DNA from: Coleophoma eucalyptorum
Taxonomy: Eukaryota > Ascomycota > Leotiomycetes > Helotiales > Dermateaceae
DNA length: 64,000 nucleotides
Direction of reading: 5' to 3'
NCBI GenBank assembly: GCA_026120035.1
Contig: JALRME010000011.1
Coordinates: forward strand, 1,054,001 to 1,118,000
Below are positions 33,748 through 47,331 of this stretch, in pieces. Under the pieces are notes generated by a model, which saw nothing but the letters and a program-made list of their open reading frames with translations, had not been told where the DNA came from and made no database searches. Position numbers and translations under genes: made by a program. The first letter of the stretch is position 1; each line of letters starts with the position of its first letter.

Positions 33748-34932
33748 ATGGCACCAGACGTGCTAACAACTAGCAGCCTTTTGACAATTATCATAACAAC
33801 ATCAGTGACACCATCAGCACCATCAACAGAACTATTATCACTAGTTCTAGAATCTTTTCGCTGTCATTGTCCACTCTTGTTAAATTGTAGGGTGATTGTT
33901 GTGTTTGACAACTATGATCAAGTTACTCCGAGAGCTCGTTTAAAGAAGGGCTGCGTCACTTCTGAACAAGCAGCGGACTACGTTCTTTATAAGGAAAATG
34001 TCAAGGAACTTTTCCTCAAACAGTATTACCAAGACAGCAACAACATTATTTTCTCCCAGATAGACGCAGAGGCTGAATATGGAAGCCCTGGAGATGCTCA
34101 GAATGTTGTGAGCCTCAAAGTATCGCAATCGCACGACAAGAAAGTGACGTTTATATACCCATCGAGACGTCTCGGCTTCGGTCTCGGTGTGCGTTCTGCC
34201 TTGAGAATAACTGAGACACCATATGTATGGGTGCATCAGCATGATTGGGTTTTGGTTTCCGACTTTCCTATAGATCCCTTATTGGAGATCATGAAAGCCT
34301 CCGAACTTGACAAGAAAGTCCCTATCAAATACGTCTGCCTTCCAGCAATTCGCATGCTATCATACGCCGTATCTGACGCTGTCAAAAGATTCCCAGCTTT
34401 GAGGGAGTTGACATCCTCACTCAAGCGAGACATGAGTCCTGCATCGCAGCCAGACACAAAAATCCCGTTGACGCCACTGTTTTTCTGGCATGATAAACCG
34501 CATATTGCATCTACTGCACATTATCTGACTCGAGTCTTCCCCACAGGCCTGGCTATGCTTCGTGGAGACTTCATCGAAGACAAGATTGGTCAACGTGCTA
34601 GGACCCAGATGAAAGAAGGACTTGTAAGCAATTTCTGAAATTACCTGCTCTATATCTTTCTTTTAGGAACCTGTTTTCTATTGAAACTGGTTCCAAGATA
34701 TCTAGACACCCCTCTACCGCATGATTGTCGAAGGAGCACGAAAGAGCACTGAATTCATTTCGTATGAGCAATTACTAATCATAGATTGTAGTGGACAAAA
34801 TGGGCAAGTTGGTTATACTATCCTGATGAGGGAAAGCAATTGTGCTTGAGACATCTAAATGGAAGAGCTTGGCCAGGGTCAGAACGGGAGGCTGAAAAAA
34901 TTGCTAGGTTGCGACAACAGCGGGAGGAGTAG
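33748..34932 (+). CDS. Conserved fungal protein of unknown function (possible glycosyltransferase-like fold)
   Basis: Exon 1 runs from the first ATG (33748) to 34623 (GTAAGC donor). The last exon is 34792-34932. The model gives 338 residues, with a 168-nt intron that is long for this window. The N-terminal LTIIITTSVTPSAPSTELLSLVLESF, RVIVVFDNYDQV and later LGFGLGVRSALRITETPYVWVHQHDWVL resemble an alpha/beta nucleotide-sugar transferase: a strand, then a loop, then an acidic HxHD-like site. The end (WTKWASWLYYPDEGKQLCLRHLNGRAWPG) is compact and aromatic. I do not recognise a named family with confidence. No membrane helix or signal peptide is obvious. The sequence between 34624 and 34791 was checked for an extra exon but carries stops in the needed phase. 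Confidence 0.6.
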
Positions 34933-35525
34933 GTTCTTAACCATAAGAAGGTTTGTTACAGAATCTCCCTTCGGAGATCTGCTCATGAAGAGGGGGAAGA
35001 GTATTGGCTAGATTTGGTATATGGCTCATGTATTTAGTACATTTGAAGAAGAATTCTGATCAGTCGCTAAAACTACTAAAGGATTTGACATAGGCTAAAC
35101 TTAGAACTACCTTTTAGCGAACTATAGCCTGACCGTCTCTCTAGCTATTGCCGCTATTCAAGTAACCGACCATCAATAAGTGATCTATATTCTGTTCTTT
35201 GAATATTTGCAGATAACTGCTCTGAGTGTCGAGTCGACAGCGTAAATCTCCGTTCGGGGTGGCACCAGGATAAGATTAGCAATGCTTCGTCTATAGGACC
35301 GGCTTCGTTGTTCGTAGAAAAGAAATCCATCACCAACGAGTAGAGGCTGGAAGCTCTTACATCTCTTCCACTGAAGCCAATCAAGTGGTAGAGCGATGCC
35401 GTGAGGGAAATACTAGAGACTTGAACATGATCATAAATGGTTGGAAAAGTCTCTGGGCTGATTAACCGTGGTGGAGGGCATCAAATCGTTACCCCCCAGA
35501 GTAGCATAGGTAAAGTCTTGCAGAC
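34933..35525. other. Intergenic region
   Basis: About 0.6 kb with no recognised gene. It may include eroded upstream parts of the alcohol dehydrogenase remnant that follows. Confidence 0.35.
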
Positions 35526-36173
35526 TTGGAGGGCTTCCACCTCATTGGCTTATTGGTTTATATAGCCTTAAAACGTAACTATTCTCAGTCTAGCCTCTCG
35601 TCGTGCACCCCTGCAACTAATAATCATAGAGGAGATGACGAGTTATCAGAGGTGGGATCATATTACAGTGACGATGATACAATGGATGATCAGGGCCTGA
35701 TAGCTGACTCTGCTTCTGATAATCTATGTGAGAAAGCCAAGATGGTAGTATTCAATGACCTAGGCTTCCTAGATCGGGATTACAAAGGCAGCTTAGGCCT
35801 TTCAGCACAATCTAGGTTATGCACTAGGGTCACCATATGGATGCCGTACGGCATCACATCTTGCCTCACCTTAGGAAATGTTAAGTTAAAGGCGAAGTAG
35901 AGCGCGATAGACTCTTCCAAGATTGCCGCTGTTTTTCCATATCTCAGAGATATACCCACAGGTGACGATTACAAAGATGCACGGAAAGCTGGTGATCGAT
36001 TTCTGGAGCTTGTACAGAAGCTGGGCTTCAAAACAACATTATCTGAAAGAGGAGTCACAAGGGATCAAGTTGGGATCATATGTACTAGGGCTGGAGGACA
36101 GTTGGACAAGAAGTTGGGTTTAGAGGATATAGAGAGAAAAGACCTTCGGCAGCTAGTAGAAACTTCATTTTAA
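35526..36173 (+). pseudogene. Iron-containing alcohol dehydrogenase pseudogene (C-terminal remnant)
   Basis: From about 35796 the frame resembles the C-terminal half of fungal iron-containing alcohol dehydrogenase / maleylacetate-reductase-like proteins. It reads GLSAQSR...MPYGITSCLTLGNVKLKAK and, after a stop, IAAVFPYLRDIPTGDDYKDARKAGDRFLELVQKLGFKTTLSERGV. The family's metal-site His in GI-P-HG is Tyr here (MPYGITSC). An in-frame TAG at 35898-35900 interrupts it, consistent with C-to-T change of a Gln codon. The GLSHxxGH segment has lost its His residues. The N-terminal catalytic half is not recognisable upstream. All this indicates a dead gene. Normal full length is about 380-400 residues. 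Confidence 0.72.
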
Positions 36174-37289
36174 CATGAATTATGCAAAAGAAATTTTGTT
36201 TCCATGATTGTAACACATTTGACTGAGCATCCGTATTAAATCTAGTGCAAGACAGCTGGTTTGTAAATCTGTTAGTATAAACCTCGTTACTGAGTCGTAG
36301 CCATGGTTTACCTTCTTTTGTTTTACCTGTGTATTCGTGTAAAGCATCTAAGACAAGTATAAAGTATACGAACCGGAGGAGTAATACCAGTAGAACAATA
36401 TGTTAGCTAGTATAGTAGTACTACATCTCACGTTATGATCGCGGACTTACTCCTTATGTAGTTGTATAGTATGGTGGTTACCGTGCCGCGAAGAGAAAAC
36501 TATTACAAAGAACAAAATGTCCCTGCAATACAATACAATAGCCTAAATAGCTCGTAATTCGGATATAACAATGCATGAGAACCATAGCCCCTAAAGATTT
36601 AGATCATTATATATTATACGAGATCAAGCTCTGCATAGCCTCATGGTTTTGAAACTCATCGGTTTATTGGCCGATGCTACAGATCAGAACAACTAGCCGA
36701 CATAATGCGAATAACTGGGGTTGGGGCATGGGCTGAGCGACCGTTGGTTGATATTCTCGGCTGAAGATTAACTTACTGCAATGACCTTCCTCATCTGTAG
36801 AAGGCGCCCACGATGAATTAAAAGAATCAACTGTCTAAATTAAATAGTGACACACACGGCGTATCCGTGACTCAGGCAAGAGAGTATTAGGAATTAGACA
36901 TGATGCAATCCAATTTTGGTGTCCTCATCTGCGACTATCACCCTCTTTATCGCTGCTAAGTGTTACGCAGCACTACAGTTGATCGTTTCGGTCGCTTATT
37001 AGTTTTGTCAGCAAGTATGAGTGACTCTTCAATTTCTAAGCACTATATATTTATAATCCGCTACGTCCGTGTCGCAGTTAACAGCAGAGAAACAGGACCA
37101 ACAATGACGTCACTGTAACAAGGAGGAAGGTGAAATTGATAACATAAACAAATGTGACGATGGAGTATAATTATAAGGTATTAGCGATACAGAAAGTGTA
37201 TCTTCAAACAATAATACTTAGTATTAACTTGTCTTTCTTCTGCCATATCTACCGCGCTACTACTACTTAGCAATAGATTATATTTCATC
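36174..37289. other. AT-rich intergenic region
   Basis: About 1.1 kb without a supported coding frame. It ends with the promoter of the SRR1-like gene. No repeat was recognised. Confidence 0.4.
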
Positions 37290-38024
37290 ATGCCTCACGC
37301 AGTCCAAGTAGAAGAACCTGCTACCCAATCAACACAAAGCTCAAGGATTAAGCCTTCTTCATCACGGGAGCTTCGGCAATTGCACATCCTATACAACAAA
37401 ACAAAAAGCAATTATTTTGAATCAAGTCTCTCCAGATCCATAACTCGCCTACTTGAAACCAAAAACAGGCCAGCAGTCACAAAAATAATATCTCTAGGCC
37501 TAGGCAGTCTGAAGTCTGTAGACCAAAGTCGGAGGATAAAACAATTAACTATATTTTGTGCCATCGTCGAACAGTTACGACAACAGGATTCAAAAATCGA
37601 AGTCTACGCGCAAGATCCATCATTCTCCAAAACTGATGAAGTATTCCTGCGAAGCTTAGGCGTGCAGATTCTTTCAACGCCCTCGGCCACAGAGTTAGGA
37701 GAAGCAGCGAAATACATCGACAAATCGATGCTCGTCTACTGTCCTTTTCTAACGCTTGAGGCATACCAACTCTTCTTTTCTGCCCAAACGGTGAATTTCT
37801 TCATCGGAGATGACTTCGATGCTCTCCGAACTAAATGGCCGAAGCGCAGCGCCGGACGAAATGAAGCCGAATCATTATCGAGGCAGTATGTGCAGGGACT
37901 TCGAAAGCGAGCGATATGTGGCGATGATGGTTTTTGGAATGCGGAGGATAAACCATTTCCAATGGCTATGTACTGGAGTACTACACAACGACACCAGGCC
38001 AAGCAGCCTATAGCTAAGCTTTGA
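37290..38024 (+). CDS. SRR1-like domain protein
   Basis: A single exon of 244 residues. The core ITKIISLGLGSLKSVDQSRRIKQLTIFCAIVEQL...IEVYAQDPSFSKTDEVFLRSLGVQIL followed by LVYCPFLTLEAYQLFF matches the SRR1-like domain: a GLGS glycine turn, then Q..LF/C, then DP.F...E...L, then V. The family is named after Arabidopsis SRR1 and yeast Ber1. Fungal copies are numerous, small, cytosolic or nuclear, and of unknown biochemical role. The first 30 residues are Ser/Gln-rich and probably disordered. The C-terminal 80 residues lack recognised motifs. No intron is needed. Confidence 0.75.
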   Translation: MPHAVQVEEPATQSTQSSRIKPSSSRELRQLHILYNKTKSNYFESSLSRSITRLLETKNRPAVTKIISLGLGSLKSVDQSRRIKQLTIFCAIVEQLRQQDSKIEVYAQDPSFSKTDEVFLRSLGVQILSTPSATELGEAAKYIDKSMLVYCPFLTLEAYQLFFSAQTVNFFIGDDFDALRTKWPKRSAGRNEAESLSRQYVQGLRKRAICGDDGFWNAEDKPFPMAMYWSTTQRHQAKQPIAKL

Positions 38025-39470
38025 GATTCGAATTCTTTTGTTTTAGATATCAAGATGCACATACCGAGAACATTAAATCTCACTACTTCGACACTCACAA
38101 CTGCTTCTGGCCACCTTAGCTTCCTTTCAGAAAAAGTCATCTTAAAAGGATAATCTTAAAGGGATAATTTATGAGGAGCGATAGGCTGACTTGAAGGTCC
38201 CAGTATATCAAAAACTAGGATATAATCAGATACTGCATTTCAGAGGGAATTGATTCAAAGAGAACCATAGATCCTTAATTCTAACAATGCACCCTTCTTA
38301 GTTACTTCGCAGGGGGTGGTTATAATACTAGAAATTTTCGAGGTTTACAGCCAGCTGAGATTGCTTGAGCTTGAAATCTAGTTAGGAAAAGACACGTAAG
38401 GAAATTTAGAATCTAGATTATTGATAGGTTATGTAGAGACTTTTGTAGAATAGTATAAATTAAAATTGTATAGCAAATCATGTAGAATTATCTAAAATAA
38501 CCGTTATCAAATACCTCTCTCTGTAGAAGAGCCTCTCGGAAACTCTGTCAAGAAAATTCTAGTACCTCACTTATAAGTGATTTTAGAGCTCGAACTAGCA
38601 CAAGGACACTAGCCACCATGCTCCACGATCTTTGCAATATCTAATTGTCAGAGATTGTTTCTAATGGTGTCTTTGACACTTTGCACCAGATTCTCTTAAA
38701 CATAAGTGCCCTGGACCGATTACCAGATTTCAAGATGATACTAGTCATGATTTTCGAAATTCTTTCCATTGAAGAAAGCTCTAGACTGTAGTCATCTCTT
38801 TTCACAGAATTCTATGATAAGTGGATCTGTCTCTGTCTACACGGCAAAGACAATGGTGGTGTTGTGTAGAACTCATATACTTCGAGTTGGACCGAAGAGA
38901 GTACTCTAAAGAAAGAATTTCCAGATTTATTCTCAGATGTATGGGAGGTTTTAGGCTCATGATTATTGTGTGCACTATGCGGTAAATGTCAGCAGTTGGC
39001 GTGTAACCAAATTACGTAGAAAAGACAAAAGGGAAGAATTAATAGAGCTAAACTAGTTAGACGGAGAAGGGTCGATGTGAGATGTGAAAAGAATGTATTA
39101 AGGTAGGTATTGTGGTGAGATTTGAGTTGGTGTGTCGTCAGAATACACAGCAATAGCAGGGACAAGATTGGACTGATAGAGCCGAAGTAGTAAAGTAAAG
39201 AAGATGTAATCTTAGGTGTGTCAAATGAATGTATTAAAGTAAGTATATCTGCTTAGTGCTTTCCAAAGAACAAAGGTAAAACGAAGGTAATTGAAAGGAA
39301 GTACGAATTACAAGTTGCTATTGTTGAAGACGCGTTTATGCACGAATGAGTTGATACTTACTTCGGTTATCTGTATAAATGGTAATGTGATAGATGATCA
39401 TAACTTCCTCTGGATCCTCTGTCCTCCTGTTGTCCTGCCTTCCCTGACCATTTTTGAACTTCAGGTATGA

Positions 39471-39650
39471 TGTTAGTTCATAATAATCATGTGACTGGAT
39501 TACGTGCTATAATCGCAAGAGGAGATAACTACCTCCTTTTTCATTTCACATTTGATAGAGAGAATAAGAACAACCTAGAAAACTGTATACCATGTAATTG
39601 AAGCCTACGATGCTATTACGAGATTTGCCCGTTGTAAACGTATACCAACA
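39471..39650 (+). repeat. Diverged solo LTR related to the Copia-type element
   Basis: The last ~60 bp (AGCCTACGATGCTATTACGAG, CCCGTTGTAAACGTATACCAACA) match the 3' ends of the LTRs at 41182 and 47332 almost exactly. The first ~120 bp share only short blocks (ATGTGACTGGATTACGT). It starts TG and ends CA and is about 180 bp. No matching internal region lies next to it. An exact target duplication was not seen (GTATG versus GTATA). Confidence 0.7.
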
Positions 39651-41176
39651 GTATAGACCGCAATAAAGATGTTTTGGTTTCCTCTTCGATCCTCCCTTTA
39701 CTCTTCTCTTCTGAAATAATCTGAGATATTATTATCCAGAGAAGAACTTTTTCTTAAAATTTTCGATATCCTTTCTATTGTCTTGATGTAGTATAGGAAT
39801 CTTTGAAAATAGAAGAAGATAGGAGCTTCGTGCTCAACTTCAATTATTCATTTCGTACCTAAACTCGATCTAAATCAGTTACGTGCTTCTACTATTCACT
39901 AATACTTCGTTAACCCTATAGTAGTTATCTATAGAAGGAAGTAGTATAGTTTATAAGCCCCTATCTTACCTTACACGGCTAGGTATAGGACTAGGGTTAA
40001 CTATACTTTAATAACTACTTAGAATATAGGTATTCTAACAACGCAGATCCACTTAACTACCTTGATTCACCCTAAATCCGGGTTCTTAAAGCTATATAGC
40101 GGTTAGGTTCCTATTTTTTCATTATAAATATTCGGCCTTCCTTCGATAATAATTCGACCTCTAGTCACTAGACGGCCTGATTCTGCTATGTGCTAAATGA
40201 TAATAATTCGACCACAAATTAATATTAAACTGTAATCTAGCTCTTATAAGGTACTCTCTTATAGGGTATTCTATTTTTCCTACAGAAAGTTTCCTTGCAT
40301 TATAGTTACTTAGAGCAGAGGATAAGTAGAGGTAGAGGAGAGGTAGTTCAAAAGCCAAAGCGAGATCTCGAAATCTTCAAAGTATGATCAAACATAATAT
40401 CTTCTTCGATAATACAAGAACGAAGCGAATTATACGGTCGCAAACTATACCAATCGAAAGCTCGAGTTACGGCTGATGTTCTATTTGTTGAAAGTATTCT
40501 TATACGACTTAATTTGAGAGACTTATACGTACGGCAAGTGTTAACTCTAGAACGCGGTTACTGGGCTACCGAGCTTTTCCGTCAAGCCTACGTACCGACG
40601 TTTTTTGTAGGGGAGAAAAACGCGGTTACCAGCAAACCGGGGATGCAAGGGTTAGTGTTACAGGGATGCGCGCATTTGGAATTGGGGACTCTTGACGTTC
40701 GAAGAATCTACTCATATTTCTATATACAATAATATTGTACTTTTTGGAGGTAGGCCATCGAAAGAAGGAAGCTGTAATCGGCGATGTCACGTGAGAAAAT
40801 TTGGTCCAAGCGGCGAATCTCTTTATCTTAGGAAGCTGTAATCGACCCGTGCAACTTAAAAGGCATTTCCTATCTTCTTGTTCCTAATGATTGATCTTAT
40901 TTAAACTATATTTCTACAAGTGAGAACTGTTTCTTAGATGGTTAGATGGGCTATAGTATCAGAATCTAGCTCCATCAAGTATCTTGATTTTGATTTTTAA
41001 TCACTTGGGATTTTAAGAAATTAGTACTTACCTACAGGTAGTATTAGAATACTACACCATCAAATCCCTATTTTATTTGTATTTCCTAGAAACATCCCTA
41101 TACTAGTATAGTAACCTACCTCCTACATATAAATAAGCTTTATCACTTGGTTTATATATACGGACCACTAGTATAT

Positions 41177-41181
41177 CTATT
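41177..41181. repeat. Target-site duplication, left (CTATT)
   Basis: CTATT directly precedes the TG of the 5' LTR and is repeated directly after the 3' LTR. Confidence 0.9.
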
Positions 41182-41369
41182 TGTCGGATTGCAATAACAT
41201 ATACTTAGCATGTGACCCAATCACGTAGTAGTATTCATTGATAGGATATAACCCTATTTACGATAGACATACATAGAGAATCAACAACCACCTACAACAT
41301 ACTACATACCCTATAATTAAAGCCTACGATACTATTACGAGGTCTACCCGTTGTAAACGTATACCAACA
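41182..41369 (+). repeat. 5' LTR of the Copia-type element (188 bp)
   Basis: It starts TGTCGGATTG and ends ATACCAACA. It aligns over its full length with the 3' LTR, with scattered differences that are mostly transitions. Confidence 0.95.
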
Positions 41370-41531
41370 CTGATCAGTAGACGTATAGATCAGAACACTA
41401 CGTACTATACTCCCTATGCTCCAACGGGCTCTAAAGTACATAGTCGATTAAGCAGTCAAGCGTTATACCCCTATGCTCTAACAGGCTCTATAACATACTA
41501 CTTTGTTGAAGAGGGATATCAATAGACTACT

Positions 41532-41695
41532 AGAAAGAGGCAATACGACGTATATACTATATATATATACGGCTATTGCGAATCTACGTTAGCTATTCGC
41601 TATCTAGTAAGGTTAATACCCCTATTTGGAAAGAGGCAGTACAACGTATATACTATATATATACGGCTATTGCGAATCTAACTAGCTATTTGACT
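41532..41695. repeat. Direct repeat in the element's 5' internal region
   Basis: Two copies of GAAAGAGGCARTACRACG, followed by TATATACTATATATA and CGGCTATTGCGAATCTA, start near 41533 and 41629 (about 96 bp apart). It lies between the 5' LTR and the coding part. Confidence 0.8.
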
Positions 41696-44600
41696 TAATA
41701 ACATCATTCTAATATCCTTAATTGGACTAAGAATTACATCAAAAAGGACCGAAAAACGTCACAAAACAATATAACGAAAGTACCCTCTACGAAGTACTTT
41801 CATTCGATTACCAACTAGGTAACACTACGAAACCGAAACCCCTCCGTATACCCCTCGAATACCCTACGAATCAATATCATATAGGATGGCAGAATCTAAC
41901 GTATCTACAACTACTAAAGGCAATACAAACACTACGAAGGATCTCGACTATTGGACTATATAGGAGGAAGAATTCGATACCATCGATAAAAAGTATATAG
42001 AGGAATATATATAGTTCAAACTAGATGACTACTGTAAACTGGTGGAATGGGACGAGGCAACGGGACGGTAGAATGTGCAACCGATCGGAGGAACCTTGTT
42101 CCTACCCGGTAATGCATATATATTGGTCCCTGGCTATCATACAAATCATTATCGACTTACGGATGAAATGATTGGGCCATGGAAATCGAGGACGTCGACC
42201 AACCAAACTACCTCCTTCGTAGCTCTTCTTTAGTTATATCATTATAGGAATCATTTAGTTGAGACTCCTAACTACTTGTGTCTTTGTTGTATATTGTCGT
42301 ATCCCAAGAGAATGAATTGAACTACCTTAAACCACATATCACCATTTATACTACGAACAACGTAGTATAGTCGACAGTAGATTATAGACTAAACTATACG
42401 AGGATTTCTCGAAATTTATAATTGAAACCTTCTCTATCGCCGCTATCGCTATATAACGTTATATATACTACGAACTTCGCCGGGTAGGAGTATAGATACG
42501 AACGAAGCCTAAGAAAGGCGAGAACAAGAATAGGAATACTATATATGCTCAACTGCTATATGAAATCATCCAGAAGGATAAGAGACCTCCGTGGACTCCA
42601 TAAGGCCTATATAAAGTCAAAGAGAACGCTAGTAGTAAAGGGCTACATTCCTTCCAACTACGTAATACTATACCAAATAACTTGTTACCTAACGAAGGCT
42701 TATTACCTAATACTCAACCTACTATTATACTAATTCCAATATCAAACCCTAGTATTCCAATACCTCAATCGTTGCTATATACCTAGGCATAGGCTAGAAT
42801 ACCACCTTAAAACATAACTTAATTCACACCCGAGACGCCTCTGAATAGGACCTTATAAGCTGAAAATCAACTACGACCTATATACGAGGCTACTAGTAAG
42901 GAACCTACGCCCTTAGGCAAGGCTATAAGCTAGCAAACCTAGGCTATTAATCCAATCGTATATAGAAAGGAAATCTCTATATACACGAAGATGTTCATAG
43001 AGAATATAACATACGATAGAACCAATAATAGTATTGACTTCAAACTCAAGATCTTCTACGAGGCCTATAAGAAGTCAAACGTACCCCTAGGAGTATACCA
43101 CCTAGTATTATTAGCTATACTCTTAGGTATAGCATTAGAATACTACTTCGCATACGACCTTAGAGATATACCATTCCAGAAGGCTATCACTAGGCTTAAA
43201 GCTTACTTCGAAAGCTAGGAATTCCAACGCAAGAACCTTTATAAATAGAATACGATCTTACTACGTTCTATAATAAACGAGAACGAAGGAAAGCCTATAA
43301 CAGACTATATTATATTACTCGTTAATAAGCTTATACTAATACAATATAGACTCTCTCAATCATTACGTAATATAGAGTTTCTTATAAGCAAGGTTATAAT
43401 AGTATATCAAAGCGTACCAATATACTAATTCGCCCTAACAGATATACCTAACGAAATATTAGTTCTTACGAGTCGATTGTAGTTATTAATTTCGATATAG
43501 GAGGCATAACGTAACGACGTACCTACGAGCCAAACATACTATATAGATCGACGATATTACAATCGAGAATCGTCGAGAGGTTAGAGTCGACAACCCTCGC
43601 GAATAAGGTCGATCTCGCAATAGAGACACCAAAAACCTCGATATTTTATCTGTTTTAAGGAGGACTATAGATCCTACAATCATATACCATAAGAACAAGA
43701 AGATACTCGAGAGAGGTTCAAGAAGAAGAATAACCTCCAAAGGTATAATAACCAACGCCTTAAAGGCGTTCTACGTTAATATATTATAGAATTCGAAGGC
43801 GAAAAAAACGACCTTAAAGAAGACGTCCAAGAAGTATTCTAAATGTTATCTATAGAAATACCAAATACGCCTACGATAGTAATATCGTTAGAATAGCTCG
43901 ACGACGAGGATATAAGGTATTACTTTATATCATTCAATTAGGTCGATAGCAAGTATAGAATAGAGCTTATAAATAAGTTGAATAACAAGTTATACCTTTA
44001 CGCATTCGGTATAGATACTATAGAACCGATTTACCCCGTCGGGTAGGTTAAATCGAACGACACACTAGAAATACCTATATATAACGATATCGACGATATC
44101 GAGGATCAGAATACCTATAACTATATTATAAATACTCGATACTCGAACGAGACCTTTAGAGGTATCGTTATCGACACTAGAGCATCCAATAGATCTACCG
44201 TAGGCTACAACCAATTTCTAGCACTCTAGAAACTCGATACAATAGTAAGCTTGAATACCGATATAAAAGGACTCGTTAGCGTATAATTTAGTATAGGCAC
44301 TATATCGTTAATAGGATTAATTAACGTAGATATACCTATTGGAATCATCTAATTCTATATTATCGAAGTCGATACACTATTTCTACTATACCTAGTAGAT
44401 ATAGATAGATTGAATGTATACTATAATAACCTCGATAATACGATCAATTCACCCACAAAGAAAATACCTATAATTCGACGTTATAGACACCCGTTTCTCC
44501 TTTAGAATAATATACTAAGTAGCTATATAACTACAACATTCACCTAGGATCTATACTACCTAACTACGACTGAATTACGAAGGCTATATCGACGATTTGG

Positions 44601-47331
44601 CCACCCATCCGTAGAAAGGCTACGACGAGTTCTAGAACGATTAGGCTACGAAAACGTCGATAAGGTGACGCTAGAATATCTCATAAAGTTCTATCACTAT
44701 TACCAAATATATAGCAAATCACCTAGGAGGTTTAGATTTACCTTAAAGGACGATATCGACTTCAACTACTCTATAGTCGTCGATATATTCTATATCGATA
44801 ACCTACCGATATTATATATGATCGATAAAGCTATAAGATTCCAAGCTACCAGATGGCTAGTAAACATCTCTATAAAATACATCTAGGATGTACTACGCGT
44901 ATGTTAGATCGATACCTATCTAGGCCCACCTAACTTTATAACCTACGATACTAGTAAGAACTTTATAAGCTAGGAATTCAATTACTACGCTATAAACATA
45001 GGTATTACAACCAAGGTAGTACCTATAGAGGCATACAACTCGATAGGTATAGTAGAGAGGTACTATAGCCTACTTCGTCGAGCCTATAAGATTATAGCAA
45101 TAGAACTACTAGATCTAAGTAAGGAAATAGCACTCTAGATGATACTAAAAGCATTAAACGATACTATAGGCCCCGATAGCCTTATACCGACACTACTAGT
45201 ATTTAGAGCATTCCTACGTATGATAGAATTAGATCTACCGAATCCTTCGATTGTAGAACGCTTAAAAGCACTTAGAAAAGCTATAGAAGAAATAAGAAAG
45301 CTACGCTTATAACGCTAGGTTTCAAAGGCACTTTAGATACAAAACAGATCTTTATCAACTATAGTATATAACCTACCTCTAAACGTACCTATTCTCGTAT
45401 GGAGAGAAGGCCTAACAAACTAGGTAGGTCATTAGGTAGGACCTTATAACCTTATAAGTATAGAAGGCGAAACATATACCTTACGATTGCTATATAGCGC
45501 TACGCAATTTCGTACTACATCCGTAAAGCTATATTTCGAAGAAACCGGAAATAACGCCGGAGTCGACGCTAGGATCGATGCTATAGTATTACCAGAAGAG
45601 TAGGTAACGCCTATACAAACTATACCTATAATTCCTATAAAACGAGATAGAGGAAGGCTACGAAAATATCCAATTAATATTACAGAAGTCTACCTACATT
45701 CGTTAACGATTTACCTAGCTAGGCTGGCTAAATCAACCTTCGAAGAATCATATAAGAAAGAGGTCAAAGGATTACTCTAAAAAGACGTATTTCGACTCGT
45801 TCAACCCTCTAAGATACCACTAGGAGTACGTATTTTCAAAGCTTGATTTATGGATAGTATAAAGAACGAGGAGAATAAGCTATACGCTAAATCTAGGCTA
45901 GTTGTATAGGTATATAACGACGACGGCAAGAGGCTAGTTCTTATAGAATCACCTATAATTCAAAGAATGAGCTAGAGACTTATCCTCTACCTAGTAGCTA
46001 TGTTTATAGGTACAGATACAAACTTATACCTACGTAATATATCTTAGGTATACGTACAATTCAAAACGACTCTAGCTCGTGATTTCTATATACGAGTATC
46101 ATACGAACTCAGTTAGGCATTAGGAGCCGAAGAAGGTACTATTATAAAGGTTTTACGATCCTTATACGACATTCTAGAAGCAGGCAATCACTAGTTTAAT
46201 ATATATTACAAACATTATATTAAGGAGCTTAATATAGCACAATCCACGTACGATACGTGCCTATTATATACCAACTCAGATACGACTGTATTCGGCATTA
46301 TAGGCCTCCAAACCGATGATACCTTATTCCTAGTAGATAACAAATTCGCTACTATAGAACAAGAACAACTTACTAAGGTAGAATTCCCTATAAAACCTTA
46401 TAAGTAGCTTATACCTAAACATTCAATCAAGTTCAACGGAGGTATGATCGAACTATAAGGTGAAACTATATATCTAAGCCAAGAACGCTAGTATACCAAA
46501 TTGTTACCTATTGAAGAAAGGATAGTTCCAAATAGTATATCTATAGCCGATATAAGAGGTATGCTTATACCAAAGTAACAATATATTACTCAAAGAGCTA
46601 GAGGTGCCTATATCGCCTCCGTATGTCAACCAGAGGCATCATACGATCTATTAGTTGCTGCTTAAGTAATCAATCCTACGAAGGATGATAACATACAACT
46701 AAACAAGCGTATTAAGTAGTAGATCGATAATAAGTCTAGAGGTCTCAAATTCGTCAAATTGGATATTAAGACTCTCAAATTGATTATATTCGTAGATAGA
46801 TCTTTTGCAAATAATAAGGATCTATCGAGTCAAATTGGATATATCTATATACTAGCTGATGGCTCTAATAAGGCCAATATTATACATTAGAGTTCTACTA
46901 AGTGTAAGAGAGTTACAAGGAGCGTATTAGCCTCTGAACTATACGCTATAATATATGGATTCGATATAGGAATAGTACTAAAAACAACCGTAGAATAATA
47001 GCTTAATATCCACCTTCCACTGGTTATTTGTACTGATTCTAGGTCAGTATTCGAATGCCTTGTTAAGCTAGGAACAACATAGGAAAAACGCCTTATGATC
47101 GATATTATATACCTTCGACAGTTATACGAAAGACGTGAAATTATAGAGATAAAGTGGATAGAAGGTGCTACTAATCTAGCTAATACTATGACTAAAAGTA
47201 ATGCCTCGCTAGCATTAAAACAACTTATAGATACGAATAGGATCAACCTATAGGAGGTAGAATGGGTAGAACGTTGAAATAGGAGCTCTAAGAGCATCTG
47301 GATTCTCTCTGTAAAAAGAAAGAGTTGCTAG

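Larger units (their letters stand above)
38025..41181. other. Gene-poor AT-rich region flanking the retrotransposon
   Basis: More than 3 kb with stops in all frames. Short open stretches (for example 40161-40358, 40514-40732) show no domains. The only recognised item is a solo LTR at 39471-39650. This looks like an AT-rich, repeat-derived compartment. Confidence 0.5.

Noticed and set aside
34624..34791. Possible extra exon inside the long intron of the 33.7-kb gene
   Set aside because: The acceptor at 34666 leads to a stop after five codons in the required phase, and no other phase-compatible exon was found.
46887..47297. 136-codon minus-strand frame inside the retrotransposon
   Set aside because: It is the reverse complement of the RNase H region and arises because CpA-to-TpA change removes some antisense stops.
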